Positions 45,212 to 56,775 of a stretch of 64,000 bases of DNA are shown piece by piece; the stretch's first letter is position 1, and each line of letters opens with the position of its first letter. Origin of the DNA: Erinaceus europaeus (taxonomy: Eukaryota; Chordata; Mammalia; Eulipotyphla; Erinaceidae); assembly GCF_950295315.1 (NCBI RefSeq), contig NC_080166.1, forward strand, positions 100,480,999 to 100,544,998, read 5' to 3'. Position numbers and translations under genes: made by a program. The notes under the pieces were generated by a model that ran no database searches, was not told the origin of the DNA, and worked only from the letters and a program-made list of their open reading frames with translations.

Positions 45212-46429
45212 GTTCTAAAAACTATGAAGTTATTTTGTTGGTTAGGAGGAAGATAGTTTAAATACTTATTAAAGCTAAATCCTCATGGAGTTGAAGAGAG
45301 GGGAGGAGACACAAGGTACCAGATTGGAAAGAGGTTTGAGAAGTAACAATTGTTGAATTTAATATCTGCAAAACAAAACAACAAAAACCATGATTCCTGA
45401 ATTGTTACTTACTTTGATAAGGGAGAAATGCTCTCCTGCAGACTGTAGTCTTCCTCTACCTTACTTTAAATGAATCCACATACCAGAGAAGAGTGTTTTG
45501 AAAAAAGTCAGTCCTGAGAATGTTAGATTGTCCTTTTACAAGCACCTTTGATATTTTATTCTGTGAGTATGTGTAAGTGTATATGTATATGTAGTATGTC
45601 AACAAAATAAAAATAAGGATTTTGGAAGAAATCAGTTCAGGTTTTGTAATACTATGTGCTGATGTATGTCAAAAGGACAAATTTGCAAAACATTGGGCCA
45701 GTAGTAGTTTTTGTGAACATAGCTAGAAAATAAGAATGGACAAATGGGCAAAAATTGATTTTCTTTTGTGTTAAATTTTCAGTAAGGCTCTTACACTTAA
45801 TTTTGTATATCTCCTTTGATTTCAAAGGACAAAAGGGCTATGTGGCATAAAACTGTATGGCTATAAACAAGGCTATTTTTAAAAAGGACTGTCCAATCAC
45901 TGAATTGCTCTATAAAATGCAAATGATGTTTAAGCAGGTCACTTTGTCAATGTAATTCTCCTGGAATACAAATATGCACTCAGTGAAAGTACTTCTAATG
46001 GAAACAAAGGTTTTCTCATCCCTTTTCCAGACCTCATTTACTGTCTTCCTTCTACTGAGTCTGCCTGTTTTCTTCTATATGGATTCACAGAAAACAAGGT
46101 AAAATCCAACAAAGTAAGTAGTTCAAATCAAACTTTTGGGGTGTGTGTTCATATAATTAAACTAAGTGTTTACCTGAGAATAGGCTGGTACAACAAAGAA
46201 TTAGACTCTTCTTGACATTCATGATGCAGCATAAACCAGCTGGAAAAACTGGCTCATTCTTCAGGTCTGAAATGCCAAAACTGTTGAGGGAGCAAGAACT
46301 AATGCAAAGAAAAACAATATGATGGATCTGATTACAGAGTACCAAGAATAAGTTCCTTAGCAAATAAAAATGGGGAGATGGAGAATGTCAAAGGGAGAGA
46401 AAGAGATTTTAAACCTCACTAAATAAGGT
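45212..46429. other. No gene or clear repeat seen
   Basis: About 1.2 kb of AT-rich sequence. A 68-codon antisense open frame (46,157-46,363) shows no domain. Confidence 0.5.
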
Positions 46430-46735
46430 AGAATGGCACTGGGGGGCTGGGCGGTATTGCAGTGGGTTAAGCGCACGTAGCACAAAGTGCAAGGACCCGC
46501 TCAAGGATCCTGGTTCAGGCCCCTGGCTCCCCACTCGCAGGGGGTTACTCCCAAAAGTTGAAGCAGGTATGGGTGTGTCTATCTTTTCTCTCTCTTCATT
46601 TCTCTGTCCTATCCAATAAAATGCAAATAAAATAATAATAATAGCCCCCTAGGAGCTGTGGGTACATAGTGTTGGCACTGAGCCTTAGCTATAACTCTAG
46701 AGACAAAAAAAAAAAAAAAAAAAAAGAATGACACT
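46430..46735 (+). mobile_element. SINE, type A with extended tail, plus, with target-site duplication
   Basis: The body at 46,441-46,724 keeps the head 'ggggctgggcggtattgcag' and 'gcgcacgtagcacaaagtgc'. It also has a CT-rich body, the extended module ('gttggcactgagccttagct') and an A21 tail. Flanks are 'agaatggcact' (46,430-46,440) and 'agaatgacact' (46,725-46,735), 10 of 11 identical. Confidence 0.93.
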
Positions 46736-46899
46736 GTGGATTGTGGTTTGTGGATTGTGGATATTGGAATATTGACTAGATATCATTTCAGATTACTCAA
46801 AGTAAAAGTACATAAACTTAAAATTTAACAATAGTTTGATCAGTGAACTTTATATATCTTTGAATTTTGCCTTTCTTTTTTGATTCTCATTCTGTACTG

Positions 46900-47370
46900 T
46901 TAAAGTAGAAATAGTAGTGGGAAGGGTATGTAGCCCAGAGAAACTTGTACCTAAGATGGCAGGCACCAGACTGAAGATCACCTGGGAAACTCTGACTGAT
47001 CACCTGCAAGCTTGTGACTTGATAACTGCAAATTCTGACCCACAAATTACCCATCCACCTTTACCTATTGGCTCAACAACACTCAGGAAGCCTACACAGA
47101 TATAAACTGATATTGATATAAACCAATAAGCCTAAACATATAAACTGATTGGAAATGAGAAGAAACATGTTCAGAAAACATAAAAACCAGATTCATTTAT
47201 CTTCTCCAGAGACTCTCCTTCCTTTCAGATGTGTTCTAAATTCTCTCACTTCTATTTCCTTAAGCTCTTAAACTATGCCCATGTTTCTTTATAAATTTTC
47301 TCTGAAAACATTGACTGCTTTGTTCACCAATTCGTTCCATGGTGGGTAAGAACTTAAAAGGTCCAGGAGG
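46900..47370 (+). mobile_element. Possible old LTR of an endogenous retrovirus
   Basis: 'aagatggcaggcaccagact', a stretch of 'gatataaaccaataagccta' and a final 'ctgctttgttcaccaattcg' look like decayed gamma-type LTR sequence, with a TTTATAAA box near 47,290. No paired LTR or internal region is visible, and boundaries are guesses. Confidence 0.35.
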
Positions 47371-47374
47371 GCAT

Positions 47375-48800
47375 CTTAAATTTCGTGATAACTAACTCAA
47401 GCATTATTTTTTGAAAATTCTTCTTAAAATCTGCAGATTAGTTAAAGGCAGTCTTCTTGTACTAGGAAAATGGTCTTCTTCTAACAGAAATATTCCAGCT
47501 TTATTATGATCTCCTTAAGATTAAGTCAAATTTCAAGTGCTTTTATTTATTTCCCACACAGATTTTTATTGCCTATGGAATGAGTAGAGTTAGTAGAAAT
47601 CTGAAGAAACTATGTTCATAAGACACTTTCAGTGATACTAGACTAAAACCCCTTTCCTTTGGAAGGTCTGATGACAACCCAAACCGTGGTTATGGGGAGA
47701 AACTTCTCCAGAAGATTGTATTCTGATCCTCTAAATGTTCTGTCTGTGATTCTCCAGTTGTGCAATGACTCTACAGGACATGGATATGCTTAGAAACAAT
47801 TGTGACAGAAATAAAGCTTAATAGTGAGTTTACTACTTGCAAATGGGCAGAGGAGGTAGTCTTTGTGGGCAACAGCCTGGTTTGAAAGAATACATGAAGA
47901 GCCTTCTAAGAACTCCAATATTCATTTGAGGTATAGGGATAGAATCCAAATGTTTGGTGAGCTTTACAGATATACTAGGTGTGTTACCAGCTACTTGGCT
48001 AAAACCCAGCCCTCTGTTAATAATTTCATATGCTTACAAATGGTATAAATGCCCATGTTTATTACTACAAGCTCAATTTTGTTGTCAAATTATAAATTTT
48101 CTACTATTAGTAAAACAGCAAAATACTTTTTTTAAAAAAAAGTATTGATAACTCAATAAAAGCTAAGCTACATAATTATAATCGCCAAGTCTATTCTTGT
48201 TCACTGTAATATCAAAGTTTTTTTGAGGTTAAGGAGGACTGGTTCTATTTTATATATAGTATATAAATGTTTGGTATCTGAACATATGGAACAGTATTTT
48301 ATGTGTGAGCACTTGATTCTGTAGCAAGCCTTCCTAATGTTCTTTTTTTCCCCTTCCTAATGTTCTAATGTTTAAGCTGTTCTGTGTTCTATATCTTGTT
48401 AGAGATTCTTAAAACTGAAGACTACACTACAACTCCATAGCCAAGGTAATGGTATCAAGTTTTATTCCATTTCTGACTGCAAGGATGCTGGATATAATCC
48501 CTCTCATATTTTTCAGTCATTGTACAACACGCCAGGAATCATTTTATTTAACTGGCAGACTGTCCATTTTCCTCATAATATTTCTTATTTAGATCTCAGA
48601 TACTTGTACAACCTGTTATTATGTCCTATATTATACATGTATTAAATATGATTTATTAGTATTATATCTCATTCTCTTGTATGGTAGCATATTGCAGGAA
48701 TTATTATATTGAAGGTAGCTAATATCTTCTCTCATCAAATGTTGGTCATCATCTCTCCTTTGACTAATTCTGCTTCTAAAAACCCCTTCTGCTTCTATCC
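47375..48800. other. No gene or clear repeat seen
   Basis: About 1.4 kb of AT-rich sequence. Open frames near 47,863-48,148 are short and featureless. Confidence 0.5.
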
Positions 48801-48801
48801 G

Positions 48802-49099
48802 TGTTGGTCATCACATCAGGTTCCCTTGCGTTGCTTGATGCTGTGATCTATTTACATAATCACTGCCTGCAGGGTATTGGTTTAATCCCCACTGGTTAGA
48901 TGGAAGTTTTCCATGTTCTGTTCCCTCTCTTTGTTTGCTCTGCCCCCTCGCCTAGTCATTTCCTTTCCCCTTGCCACTTCTGGTGAAGAGATATATAAGA
49001 GGCAATGTATCTGATCAATAAATGAGGAGGGCATATTGCATTCCCACTCAGCCATGAGTTCCTTCTTGTCTCTCTCCCACCCACAAAGCTAGCCCTGCA
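48802..49099 (+). mobile_element. Candidate solo LTR (about 298 bp)
   Basis: Begins TGTTGG and ends CCTGCA. It has a TATA-like 'gatatataagaggcaatg' near 48,990 and an AATAAA at about 49,017-49,022, in the spacing of an LTR U3-R-U5. No internal retroviral region adjoins it. I could not confirm a target-site duplication. Confidence 0.6.
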
Positions 49100-49111
49100 A
49101 TCAAATAAAAT

Positions 49112-49335
49112 TCTTTTTTATTAGTGACTTAATATTGGTTTACAAAATTAAAATTGCAAGATAACAAAGGTACATTTCCATACTGTCATCACCAGAGTTC
49201 TATGTCCACATTCCATTCATTGGAAATTTCAATGGTTCTCCCAAGGTACAGATATGAGTTGACTATTAATTCTATATCTGTGTCTGTTATCTATCTATCC
49301 AATCTATTGTCATTGTTTATCTATCTATATTTGTC
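49112..49335 (-). mobile_element. L1 3' end, older family, diverged
   Basis: 'tttttattagtgacttaata', 'ttgcaagataacaaaggtac' and 'ctgtcatcaccagagttcta' correspond to the antisense distal module at 31,755-31,840. Confidence 0.65.
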
Positions 49336-50277
49336 CATTTTTTCTATGTCCCTGACTTCTCTTAATTTTCCAAGTCACACTTACACCTATCATTACTTAT
49401 TAATGTCTTTCCTTTTTTCCTCTTCTCTCTCTGGGTCCTGAGACCAGGTCTGGAACCTGAGAAGAATTGGGTTTCAGAGCCCTCTATAGAAACTCTTATT
49501 AGAATATTAGTCAAAACGTTGAGGTCCCAGGGTAGTTTGGATTATATTTTACTTTCTTTCTTCTGGTTTAGATGATAGGATAACACAGTCTATTTATGGA
49601 TCCTATTATTGTGTAACTGAGAGTGGTTACATCTTTGTATCAGAATTCCACATACCATCACACACTGTCATGGAAGATTTAGAGAAATTTCTTCTTCAGC
49701 AGAGAGAAATGTGAAAATACAGCCTTGAAAAATGTAAGAGTTCCCTTCATCCTACACTCTCTTACCTTTAGCAGAGCCTCTGGTAGCTAGAGATACTGTC
49801 TGTGGAGTTTGTGTATTTTTCCTATGTCTGAGTACTTTATCTTCCAGAATGTCAGGTTTCATTCCACATTACTTGGCCTACACAAGATAATCAGCTATAT
49901 AAAGAATACACAGGATTTATTCAGAAACAAAACAACAGAAGAGTGGGTACTCACTGTGTTCATGTGAGAGCCATGAGCACCTCTTATTATACTCTTCTTA
50001 CAATAAGCTTTGTAACCCCTGGAGGACACCCTCTCAGTTCCACCAGAAAGGAAAACCCATAAGAGCTACAAAGCATACAGGTTCTTTCGGACATATGTGA
50101 GTGTGGGTACTCTCTAGTTTCCAAACCTTACTTAAAGTTTTGGAAACTTTAGTTTTACTTAAAGTTTTTGGAAACTTAAAGTTTTACTAACTTTCACACA
50201 TTCCATAGATGTGCACATTAGACTCACAAAATTGTCTCAGCTGTCCAATGAGTCTGGGTGTGCATGAGTCATATATC
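49336..50277. other. No gene or clear repeat seen
   Basis: About 0.9 kb. A local imperfect repetition of 'cttaaagttttggaaacttt' occurs around 50,131-50,192. Confidence 0.5.
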
Positions 50278-50278
50278 C

Positions 50279-50757
50279 TGTTTAGACTTCCAACTGCCGG
50301 GCTAGTGTCGCCGGAGAGAGAGAGATAATCCAGGAACTCATGGTGGCGGCTAATACAAATTTTTATTGATGTGGGAGCCCCAGAGTCAGGTGTAAGCACA
50401 GTGGGTTTAGGCCACTTGGAGCTAGCAAAATGGCCACCTCCCGCTGTGCACACCAGCCCTTCTCCAGGTCGGGACGCGGAAGAGAAAGAAGGGGTGAAAC
50501 CAGGAACAGCAGTGGGCTTTATAGGGTAAAAATGGAAGGGCAAGTTGGGATGAAATTGGCTAGGAAAGAGGGAGGAGAAGAGAAAAAGGCATTCTGGGAA
50601 CTTCCTTAGTTGTGGTTGCTGTAGTTTTTAGCTGGAGGAAATTAGCAATACCCTTAGGGGATAATAACAAGGTGGGGGATATGTAAATAATACTTGCATG
50701 GAAATATAGTGGTTTGTGGGCCCTGCCAGTGTTCAACCACATCTGCACAATTTCCCA
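50279..50757 (-). mobile_element. Solo LTR of an endogenous retrovirus
   Basis: Read on the minus strand it starts TGGGAAATTG and ends CTAAACA, with TG...CA termini. It contains 'accctataaagcccactgct' (TATA box), 'cacatcaataaaaatttgta' (poly-A signal AATAAA) and a U5-like end. The order U3-R-U5 is clear. Flanks 'atatcc' and 'acatcc' (5 of 6) could be the target-site duplication. No internal gag-pol-env is present. A 118-codon frame (50,187-50,543) inside it is chance. Confidence 0.8.
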
Positions 50758-50848
50758 ACATCCAACTTCTACTTAGAGTTGCCAAAATAGGTCCCTTTTA
50801 AGTCATCTGAAACCTTGAACTGCCATATGTAAGTTGAAAAACGGAATA

Positions 50849-51037
50849 AGAGAGTTACATTTCATGGTCCAGGAAGTGGCACAGTGGATAAAATGTTGGT
50901 CTCTCAAGCATGAGGTCCTGAATTCAGTCGCCAGCAGCACATGTATCACAGTGATGTCTGGTTCTCTCTCTCTCTCTCATTAATAAATAAATAAAATAAA
51001 AATAAAAGGATAAAATAAAAAAGAGAGAGTTACATTT
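50849..51037 (+). mobile_element. SINE, type D, plus, with 14-bp target-site duplication
   Basis: The body at 50,863-51,023 reads 'ggaagtggcacagtggataa', 'ctctcaagcatgaggtcctg', 'gccagcagcacatgtatcac', CT run and AATAAATAAA tail. Flanks 'agagagttacattt' are identical at both ends. Confidence 0.93.
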
Positions 51038-52515
51038 CCATAACAGAGACCTGTGAATTTCTTTGGATCTAGTAAGTACCTAGAAAAGAGTTTGATAATT
51101 ATGTTTTCACCCAATCAAAATTATTTGAAAAATATAGTCAGAAAATGTTAGATCGAAATGTTTTTAGCAGTTTTATTAAAACAGTGTCTAGTTGTCTTAG
51201 ATGTGAACATAATAATCTAATGGATAACTACATGCCAGTTAGCTAGTAGGTCTATATTAAATAGAAAAAAAAAAAGAAAAATGTGATAACTAGTAAGAGA
51301 AAGCATGGTAATTTAAAATAATCTGAAAATTGCAAAACTTTCTAATAATAAATATTATCTGATGCAACTGAATAGCAAAAACCCCTAAAAAGCATGAAAA
51401 TCAAAGAAAATCAAATTACTGCAAACTACAAATTATTATATGTCAAGAGCAATTCAACATGATGAATTCAACTTGTGTGTCTCTAAGTGACTTGAAGGTT
51501 GATTATCTGAGGCATTGTCTCATTCTATTTCTCTAAGGTAGATAGAATAATTCAAACACTTAGAACTTTTGCTATGTGGTATGCATGATTTGCAAATCTG
51601 GAATTTGTAAAACAGGAAATGTGCATACATTTGCAAATTTACACAGTTTTCAAGGATATCTATTGACTTAACTGGCAATATCCCACTTTAGAACATTTAA
51701 GTAGCATACTTCAGTTCCAATTAGAGAACAATGTACATTGATAGAGACATCATAGCATCAGTAAGAATCTTGAAAGTACATTGACTTGCTAATGAAGCAG
51801 TCAATATCCAACTGACTAGCTAGATAATGTGATATTATTTAAGAAGGAAGGAGTTCTGGTACTTCCTGCAATTTGGGCCCACTCCTAGGATCCCTAGGAC
51901 AATAAAGCTGTATTTGTAAAGAATAAGTATTGTGTATATATATTGCTTCTGGAAGCAGCCTCATTAAATGTCAGTCACACTTGTTTACATAATTCCTCAA
52001 ATAGAAACTGTCAGCGTTTGGAAAGAGAAGATGTTGTACAGTATCGATAAAATAGAGAATGCTGCTTAAGAATGTTTTTTTCTAGAGACAGATTTGATTC
52101 TCAAAAGGAATGCGTCTCTTCTCTAACTGACTGCCCCCAAGCAAACACCCTCCTCTATAAGAAAACAGTGGTCAGTTTCAAGCAGGATTGTATAATAACA
52201 ATGTTCTCTAAGGTTTTAAAGGCAATAACAATGTTCTCTAAGGTTTTAAAGGCAAGTTAGGGTAATTAAAACTCTCTAGAAAACTTCAAAGTCAAGTTTT
52301 TTTTTTTTCAAGGAAAAATTGTATTGGACAAAGTAAAACAGTCAAGAATGATTATTTCAGATTGTTTAACAAAGGGAAGAATCTGAAATGAACTATAAGA
52401 AATTGCCAGTGACTCTGGTTATTATGATTAGGAATCTACTTTTATGGATATTTTGATCTTTATCTTGTCTTTGTCAAATTTGATTTCGTTATCTTGTTAT
52501 TGAGTTATAATAGGT
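51038..52515. other. No gene seen; small tandem duplication
   Basis: About 1.5 kb of AT-rich sequence. The only structure is the 30-bp tandem duplication at 52,194-52,253. Confidence 0.5.
52194..52253 (+). repeat. Perfect 30-bp tandem duplication
   Basis: 52,194-52,223 and 52,224-52,253 are identical ('aataacaatgttctctaagg' and the following ten bases). It probably arose by recent slippage. Confidence 0.95.
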
Positions 52516-52516
52516 A

Positions 52517-52822
52517 ATAAAGTGCAAGGACTGGCATAAGAATCCCGGTACAAGTCCTCAGCTCACCACCTGCATGGGGGTCCTTTCACAGGTGGTGAAG
52601 CAGGTCTGTAGGTGTCTGTCTCTCTCCCTCTCTGCCTCCCCTCCTCTATTGATTTCTCTCTGTTCTATCCAGCAACAGCCATGACAAAAACAATAACAAC
52701 AACAACAACAAACAAAAGTAACAACAATGGCAACAAATTGAAAAAATGGTCTCCAGGAGCAGTGGATTTGTAGTGCAGGCACAGAGCCTCAACAATACCC
52801 CTGGAGGGAAAAAAAAAAAAGA
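52517..52822 (+). mobile_element. SINE, type A with extended tail, plus, head-truncated
   Basis: It begins inside the head at 'aaagtgcaaggactggcata' and keeps the core, CT-rich body, CAA-repeat and the extended tail module ('gtctccaggagcagtggatt'), ending in poly-A. Confidence 0.88.
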
Positions 52823-52974
52823 CAGTTTCATATGAGTTAGAGAAAGACAAGCCAGAACACCATTCCGACTCTGGAAATTGAACGGGTTACTTAAGACATT
52901 CAAGTATGATGCTGAGCAGCCTGTGCTATTTCCCTGCAGTGTTTAATATTTATAAAACTAAGAGGGATAAAGAA

Positions 52975-53120
52975 TAGGGAAGTAAAAAAAAAAAAAAAAG
53001 GAAGTTTACAATGGAGCAGATGGGACACAGAAATCTGGTGGGTGGAACTGTATGGAATTATACCATTATCTTACATAATTTTTAATCATTAAATCACTAA
53101 TAAAATCTTTTAAAAAATAG
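52975..53120 (+). mobile_element. L1 3' tail, older family
   Basis: 'ggtgggtggaactgtatgga', 'ttaatcattaaatcactaat' and 'aaaatcttttaaaaa' match the reverse complement of 31,750-31,830. Confidence 0.7.
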
Positions 53121-53834
53121 TGCCTCATGTCTCATTCTCAATGGTAGACTGTGTTTTCTTTATTTCTTTATCAATACCATGATGTTTTCAAATTTTAGTC
53201 ATTTTGAACTACAGATAAAAATCTGGAATCATTCCTTAAAGAACTTTGTTTTGAGTAGAAAGAAAGTCTTCAAGATTGAAGAGAAGCTCTTGTGCTTCAA
53301 TAATCCTTTTATTTTTTAAATAATAGATAAATAAATTATGTTTATGGCTATCCACCATGAACATACCCAAACTCCTCTGAAAAAGAAATTTTCACTAATA
53401 AGATTTTGCCCAATCTCTAGTGAAAGGAAAGAACAGTTCTCTCAAAAGAGCTAGAAGAAAGTACTTTAGAATTTAAAATCTACATTAGGTTCATTGCTAG
53501 TATGTACTATCTCTGTATGAGAAATACATCATTGATTTGCTTTCATAAAATGGAGCTACCCTCTTGAATCAGTCAAACTACAGAGGCTAAAACTCTCACA
53601 TCACACCTCCCAGGTCCCCAGGAACAGTCCCAGCTCTCCTGCCCAGGAGGCAGACTTGTTTTCACCTGTCTGTAGCCTTAGAGGCCCTACCATTACAGAG
53701 CAAACAAGAGAACAAAAGTCCTTTGCCCTGGATCTCTATCCTACTCACACCCCAAAAACCAGGAGACCCCACCTGGGCACCAAATTTTTTCCTCTTTGAG
53801 GGTAGAATTCTTCAATAAAAGTGGCCCTATAGCG
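53121..53834. other. Unassigned flank of the tandem array
   Basis: AT-rich to about 53,590, then GC-rich. 'ttcaataaaagtggccctat' just before the array looks like a poly-A-signal context, possibly LTR-derived, but I cannot support more. Confidence 0.4.
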
Positions 53835-53837
53835 CCT

Positions 53838-56700
53838 GCTCAGGGTGCTCACCTCTAGATCCTACTCAGGCCACTGGAGCCCTTTGGGCTCCCCTCAGCA
53901 TCTGCAGGATTTTTTTCAAGGGGCCCAAAGGCCCTGCAGGGAGGAAGGGCAGGCCCCTTCCCTCCTGCTCAGGCCCCCAGAGCCCAGTTTGGCTCCAGGC
54001 CTTGCCCTGAGGCTTTTGCTCAAGGAGGGTCCAAAGTCCTATAAGGGAGGGCAGGGAAGGACAATAGGAACCTTCTCAGCACCTGCCTGGGGCTCTTGCT
54101 ACACATCCCATTATCTCAGTTCAGCTCCCTGCAGGGCCAAGAGGCTTCTCCTCAAGGGGCCCAAAGTCCTTCAAGGGAGAGCAGAACAGGCTGATAGGAA
54201 CCAACTCAGTGCACCTGCCCCTGGCTCCTGCTATGCACCCCCAGATCTTGGTTTGGCTCCTTGCCAAGCCAGGAGACATTTTCTAAAGGGGACCAAAGTC
54301 TGATAAGGGAGGGCAGGGCAGGACAATAGGAACCTGCTCAGCACATCTGCCTCTGCTTCATGCTATGTGTCCTCTTATCTCAGATTACAGGCTTTTTTTT
54401 TCTCAAGGCAGGGTGGACCAATAGGAACCTGCTCAGCCCGCCTGCCCCTGCCTCTTGCTATATGTGCCTGGATCCTGATTCGGGTCCCTGCTGGGCCAGG
54501 AGACTTTTTCTCAAGGGGCCCAAAGGCCATTAAGGGAGAGCAAGGCAAGCTAATAGGAACCTTCTCAGCACACCTGCCCCTGGCTCCTGCTATGAGTCCC
54601 GGTTCGGCTCCCTGTTTGGCCAGGATACTTTTTCTCAAGGGGCCCAAAGTTTGTGAAGGAAGGGCAGCGCATGCTGATTGTAACTTGCTCAGCACACCTG
54701 CCCCTGGCTCCTGCTATGTGTCCAGGGATCCGGGTTCAGCTTCTTGCTGGGACAGGAGACTTTTTCTCAAGGGATGCAAAGTTCCATAAGGGAGGGCAGG
54801 GAAGGACAATAGGAACCTGCTCAGCACACCTGCCCCTAGGTCCTGCTCTCTCCTCTTCACATCCCGAGAGCCGGGTACAGGTCCCTGCCAGCACATGAGA
54901 CTTTTTCTCAAGGGGCCCAAAGCAGGAGAAGGGAGGGCAGGACAGGACTGGTAGATAGAAACATGCTCAGAGTGCCTGCCCCTCACTCTTGCTCACTCCT
55001 GCTCCTGTCCAGGGAGCCCAGTTTGGCTCCCTGTCAGACCAAGAGGCTTTTTCTCAAGAGGACCAAGTCTGCAAAGGGAGGGGAGGATGGGCCCATAGGA
55101 ACCTGCTCAGTGCAGTGTGCCTGCCCCTAGCTCCTGCTATGCATCCCAGGGGCTTGGTTCAGGTCCCTGCTGGGCCAGGAGGCTTTTTCTCAAGGGGCCC
55201 AAAGTCCATGAAGAGAGGGCAGGATGGGCTGATAGGAACCTGCTCAGCATACCTATCCCTGCCCCTGCCCCTGCCCTTGCCTCCTGCTACGTGCTGAGGA
55301 TCCTGGTTTGCCTCCCAAGGCCAAGACAGTTTTTCTAAGGGGCCTGAAGTCCCATAAGGGAGGGCTGGGTGAGCTGATAAGAATCTTTTCAGCACACCTG
55401 CCCCTGGCTCCTACTCCTACCTGCATGCATGCCTGGATCCCGGTTTGGCTCCCCACTAGGCCCGGAGGCTTTTTCTCAAGGGGCCCGAAGTCTCTTAAGG
55501 GAAGCTGATAGGAGCCTTCTCAGCACACCTGCCCCTTGTTCCTGCTATGTGTTCTGGGTTCTTGGTTTGGCTCCCTGCTGGGCCAGGAGGCTTTTTCTCA
55601 AGGGGCCTAAAGTCTGATAAGGGAGGACAGAGCAGGATGATAGGAACTTGCTCAGCACGCATGCCCCTGGCTCCTGCTATGCTAACCTGGGATCCTAGTT
55701 CCTTCGGCTCCCCGCCTGCATAGGAGGCTTTTTCTCAAGGGCTGCAAAGTTCCATAAAGGAGGGCAGGGCAGGACAATAGGAACCTGCTCAGCACATCTG
55801 ACCCTAGGACCTGCTCTTTCCTGCTCGCGTCCTCCTGGGAGCCTGGTTTGGTTCCCTGCCAGGACAGGAGACTTTTTCTCAGGGGGCCCAAGCCAGTGAA
55901 GGGAGGGCAGGACAGGTAGATAGAAACGTAAGCTCAGAGTGCCTGTCCCTCACTCTTTCTCACTCCTGCTCATGTCCAGGGTGCCTGGTTTGAATCCTCA
56001 CCAGGCCAGGAGGCTTTTTCTCAAGGGGTCTAAAGTGTGTGAAGCAAGGGTGGTATGGACCGATAGGAACCTGCTCAGGTCACCTGGTCCTGGATCCTGC
56101 TATGCATCCAGGGAGCTAGGTTCAGCTCCCCGCTGGGCCAGGAAGCTTTTCTTTTCTTTCTTTCTTTTTTTTTTTTTTTTTTTTGGTTAATTCTTTTTTA
56201 TTTGTTATTGGATAGAGACAGAGAGAAATTGAGAGAGAAGGGGGAAATAGAGAGGAAGAGAGATGGAGAGACACCTGCAGACCTGCTTCACTGTCTGTGA
56301 AGTGACTCCCCTACAGGTGGGGAGCAGGGGGCTCGAACCAGGATCCTTAAGCTGGTCCTTGTGCTTTGTACCATGTGCGCTTAACCCACTGTGCTACTTC
56401 CTGACTCCCAGGAAGCTTTTTCTTAAGGGGCCCCAAAGTCCATGAAGGGAGGGCAGGGAGAGCTGATAGGAACCTGTTTAGTGTGCCTTCCCCTGCCTCT
56501 TGCTATGTGCCTGGACCCCAGTTCGGGTCCCTGCCAGGACAGGAGACTTTTTCTCAAAGGGTCCGAAGTCTGTTACGGGAGGGCAGGGCAACTTGATAGG
56601 AACCCTCTCAGCACACCTGCACCTGGCTCCTGCTATGTGTTCTGGGTTCCTGGTTAGGCTCCCTGCTGGGACAGGAGACTTTTTCTCAAGGGGCACAAAA
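53838..56700 (+). repeat. GC-rich tandem array, 20 units of about 104-146 bp, higher-order
   Basis: Each unit carries a 'gctttttctcaaggggccca'-type box, then a 'ggagggcagg...gataggaacctgctcagcacacctgcccctgg' region (broken here), then 'ggctccctgctgggccagga'. Boxes start near 53,910, 54,014, 54,145, 54,278, 54,393, 54,505, 54,629, 54,761, 54,902, 55,048, 55,184, 55,330, 55,470, 55,592, 55,729, 55,873, 56,015, 56,147, 56,548 and 56,680. Units are diverged from neighbours but resemble units about 0.97 kb away, showing a higher-order repeat. GC-rich with few stops, so open frames of 60-150 codons occur on both strands without meaning. I do not recognise the family. Confidence 0.9.
56138..56420 (-). 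mobile_element. SINE, type A, antisense, inside the array, with target-site duplication
   Basis: The body at 56,151-56,407 starts with a T-rich tail and ends 'cttcctgactcc'. 'ccaggaagctttt' is repeated perfectly at 56,138-56,150 and 56,408-56,420. It splits one array unit, so the array is older than the SINE. Confidence 0.95.
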
Positions 56701-56775
56701 AAAAGGTTTCCAGGAGCAATGGATTCACAGTGCTGGCACTGAACCCCAAGTGATAACCCTGCAGGCAAAAATAAA
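56701..56775 (+). mobile_element. SINE extended-tail fragment, plus strand
   Basis: 'tttccaggagcaatggattc' and 'gataaccctgcaggcaaaaa' are the extended tail module. It marks the right edge of the tandem array. Confidence 0.75.

Noticed and set aside
46917..47105. A small protein-coding gene
   Set aside because: The 62-codon frame lies in sequence that looks like an old LTR and has no supporting features.
50187..50543. A 118-codon antisense frame rich in Pro and Ser
   Set aside because: It lies inside a solo LTR and starts and ends without relation to any retroviral gene.
53845..55617. Long open frames of 80-150 codons on both strands within the tandem array
   Set aside because: They result from GC-rich repeat units with few stop codons. 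Unit lengths vary and are not multiples of three, so no frame is maintained.
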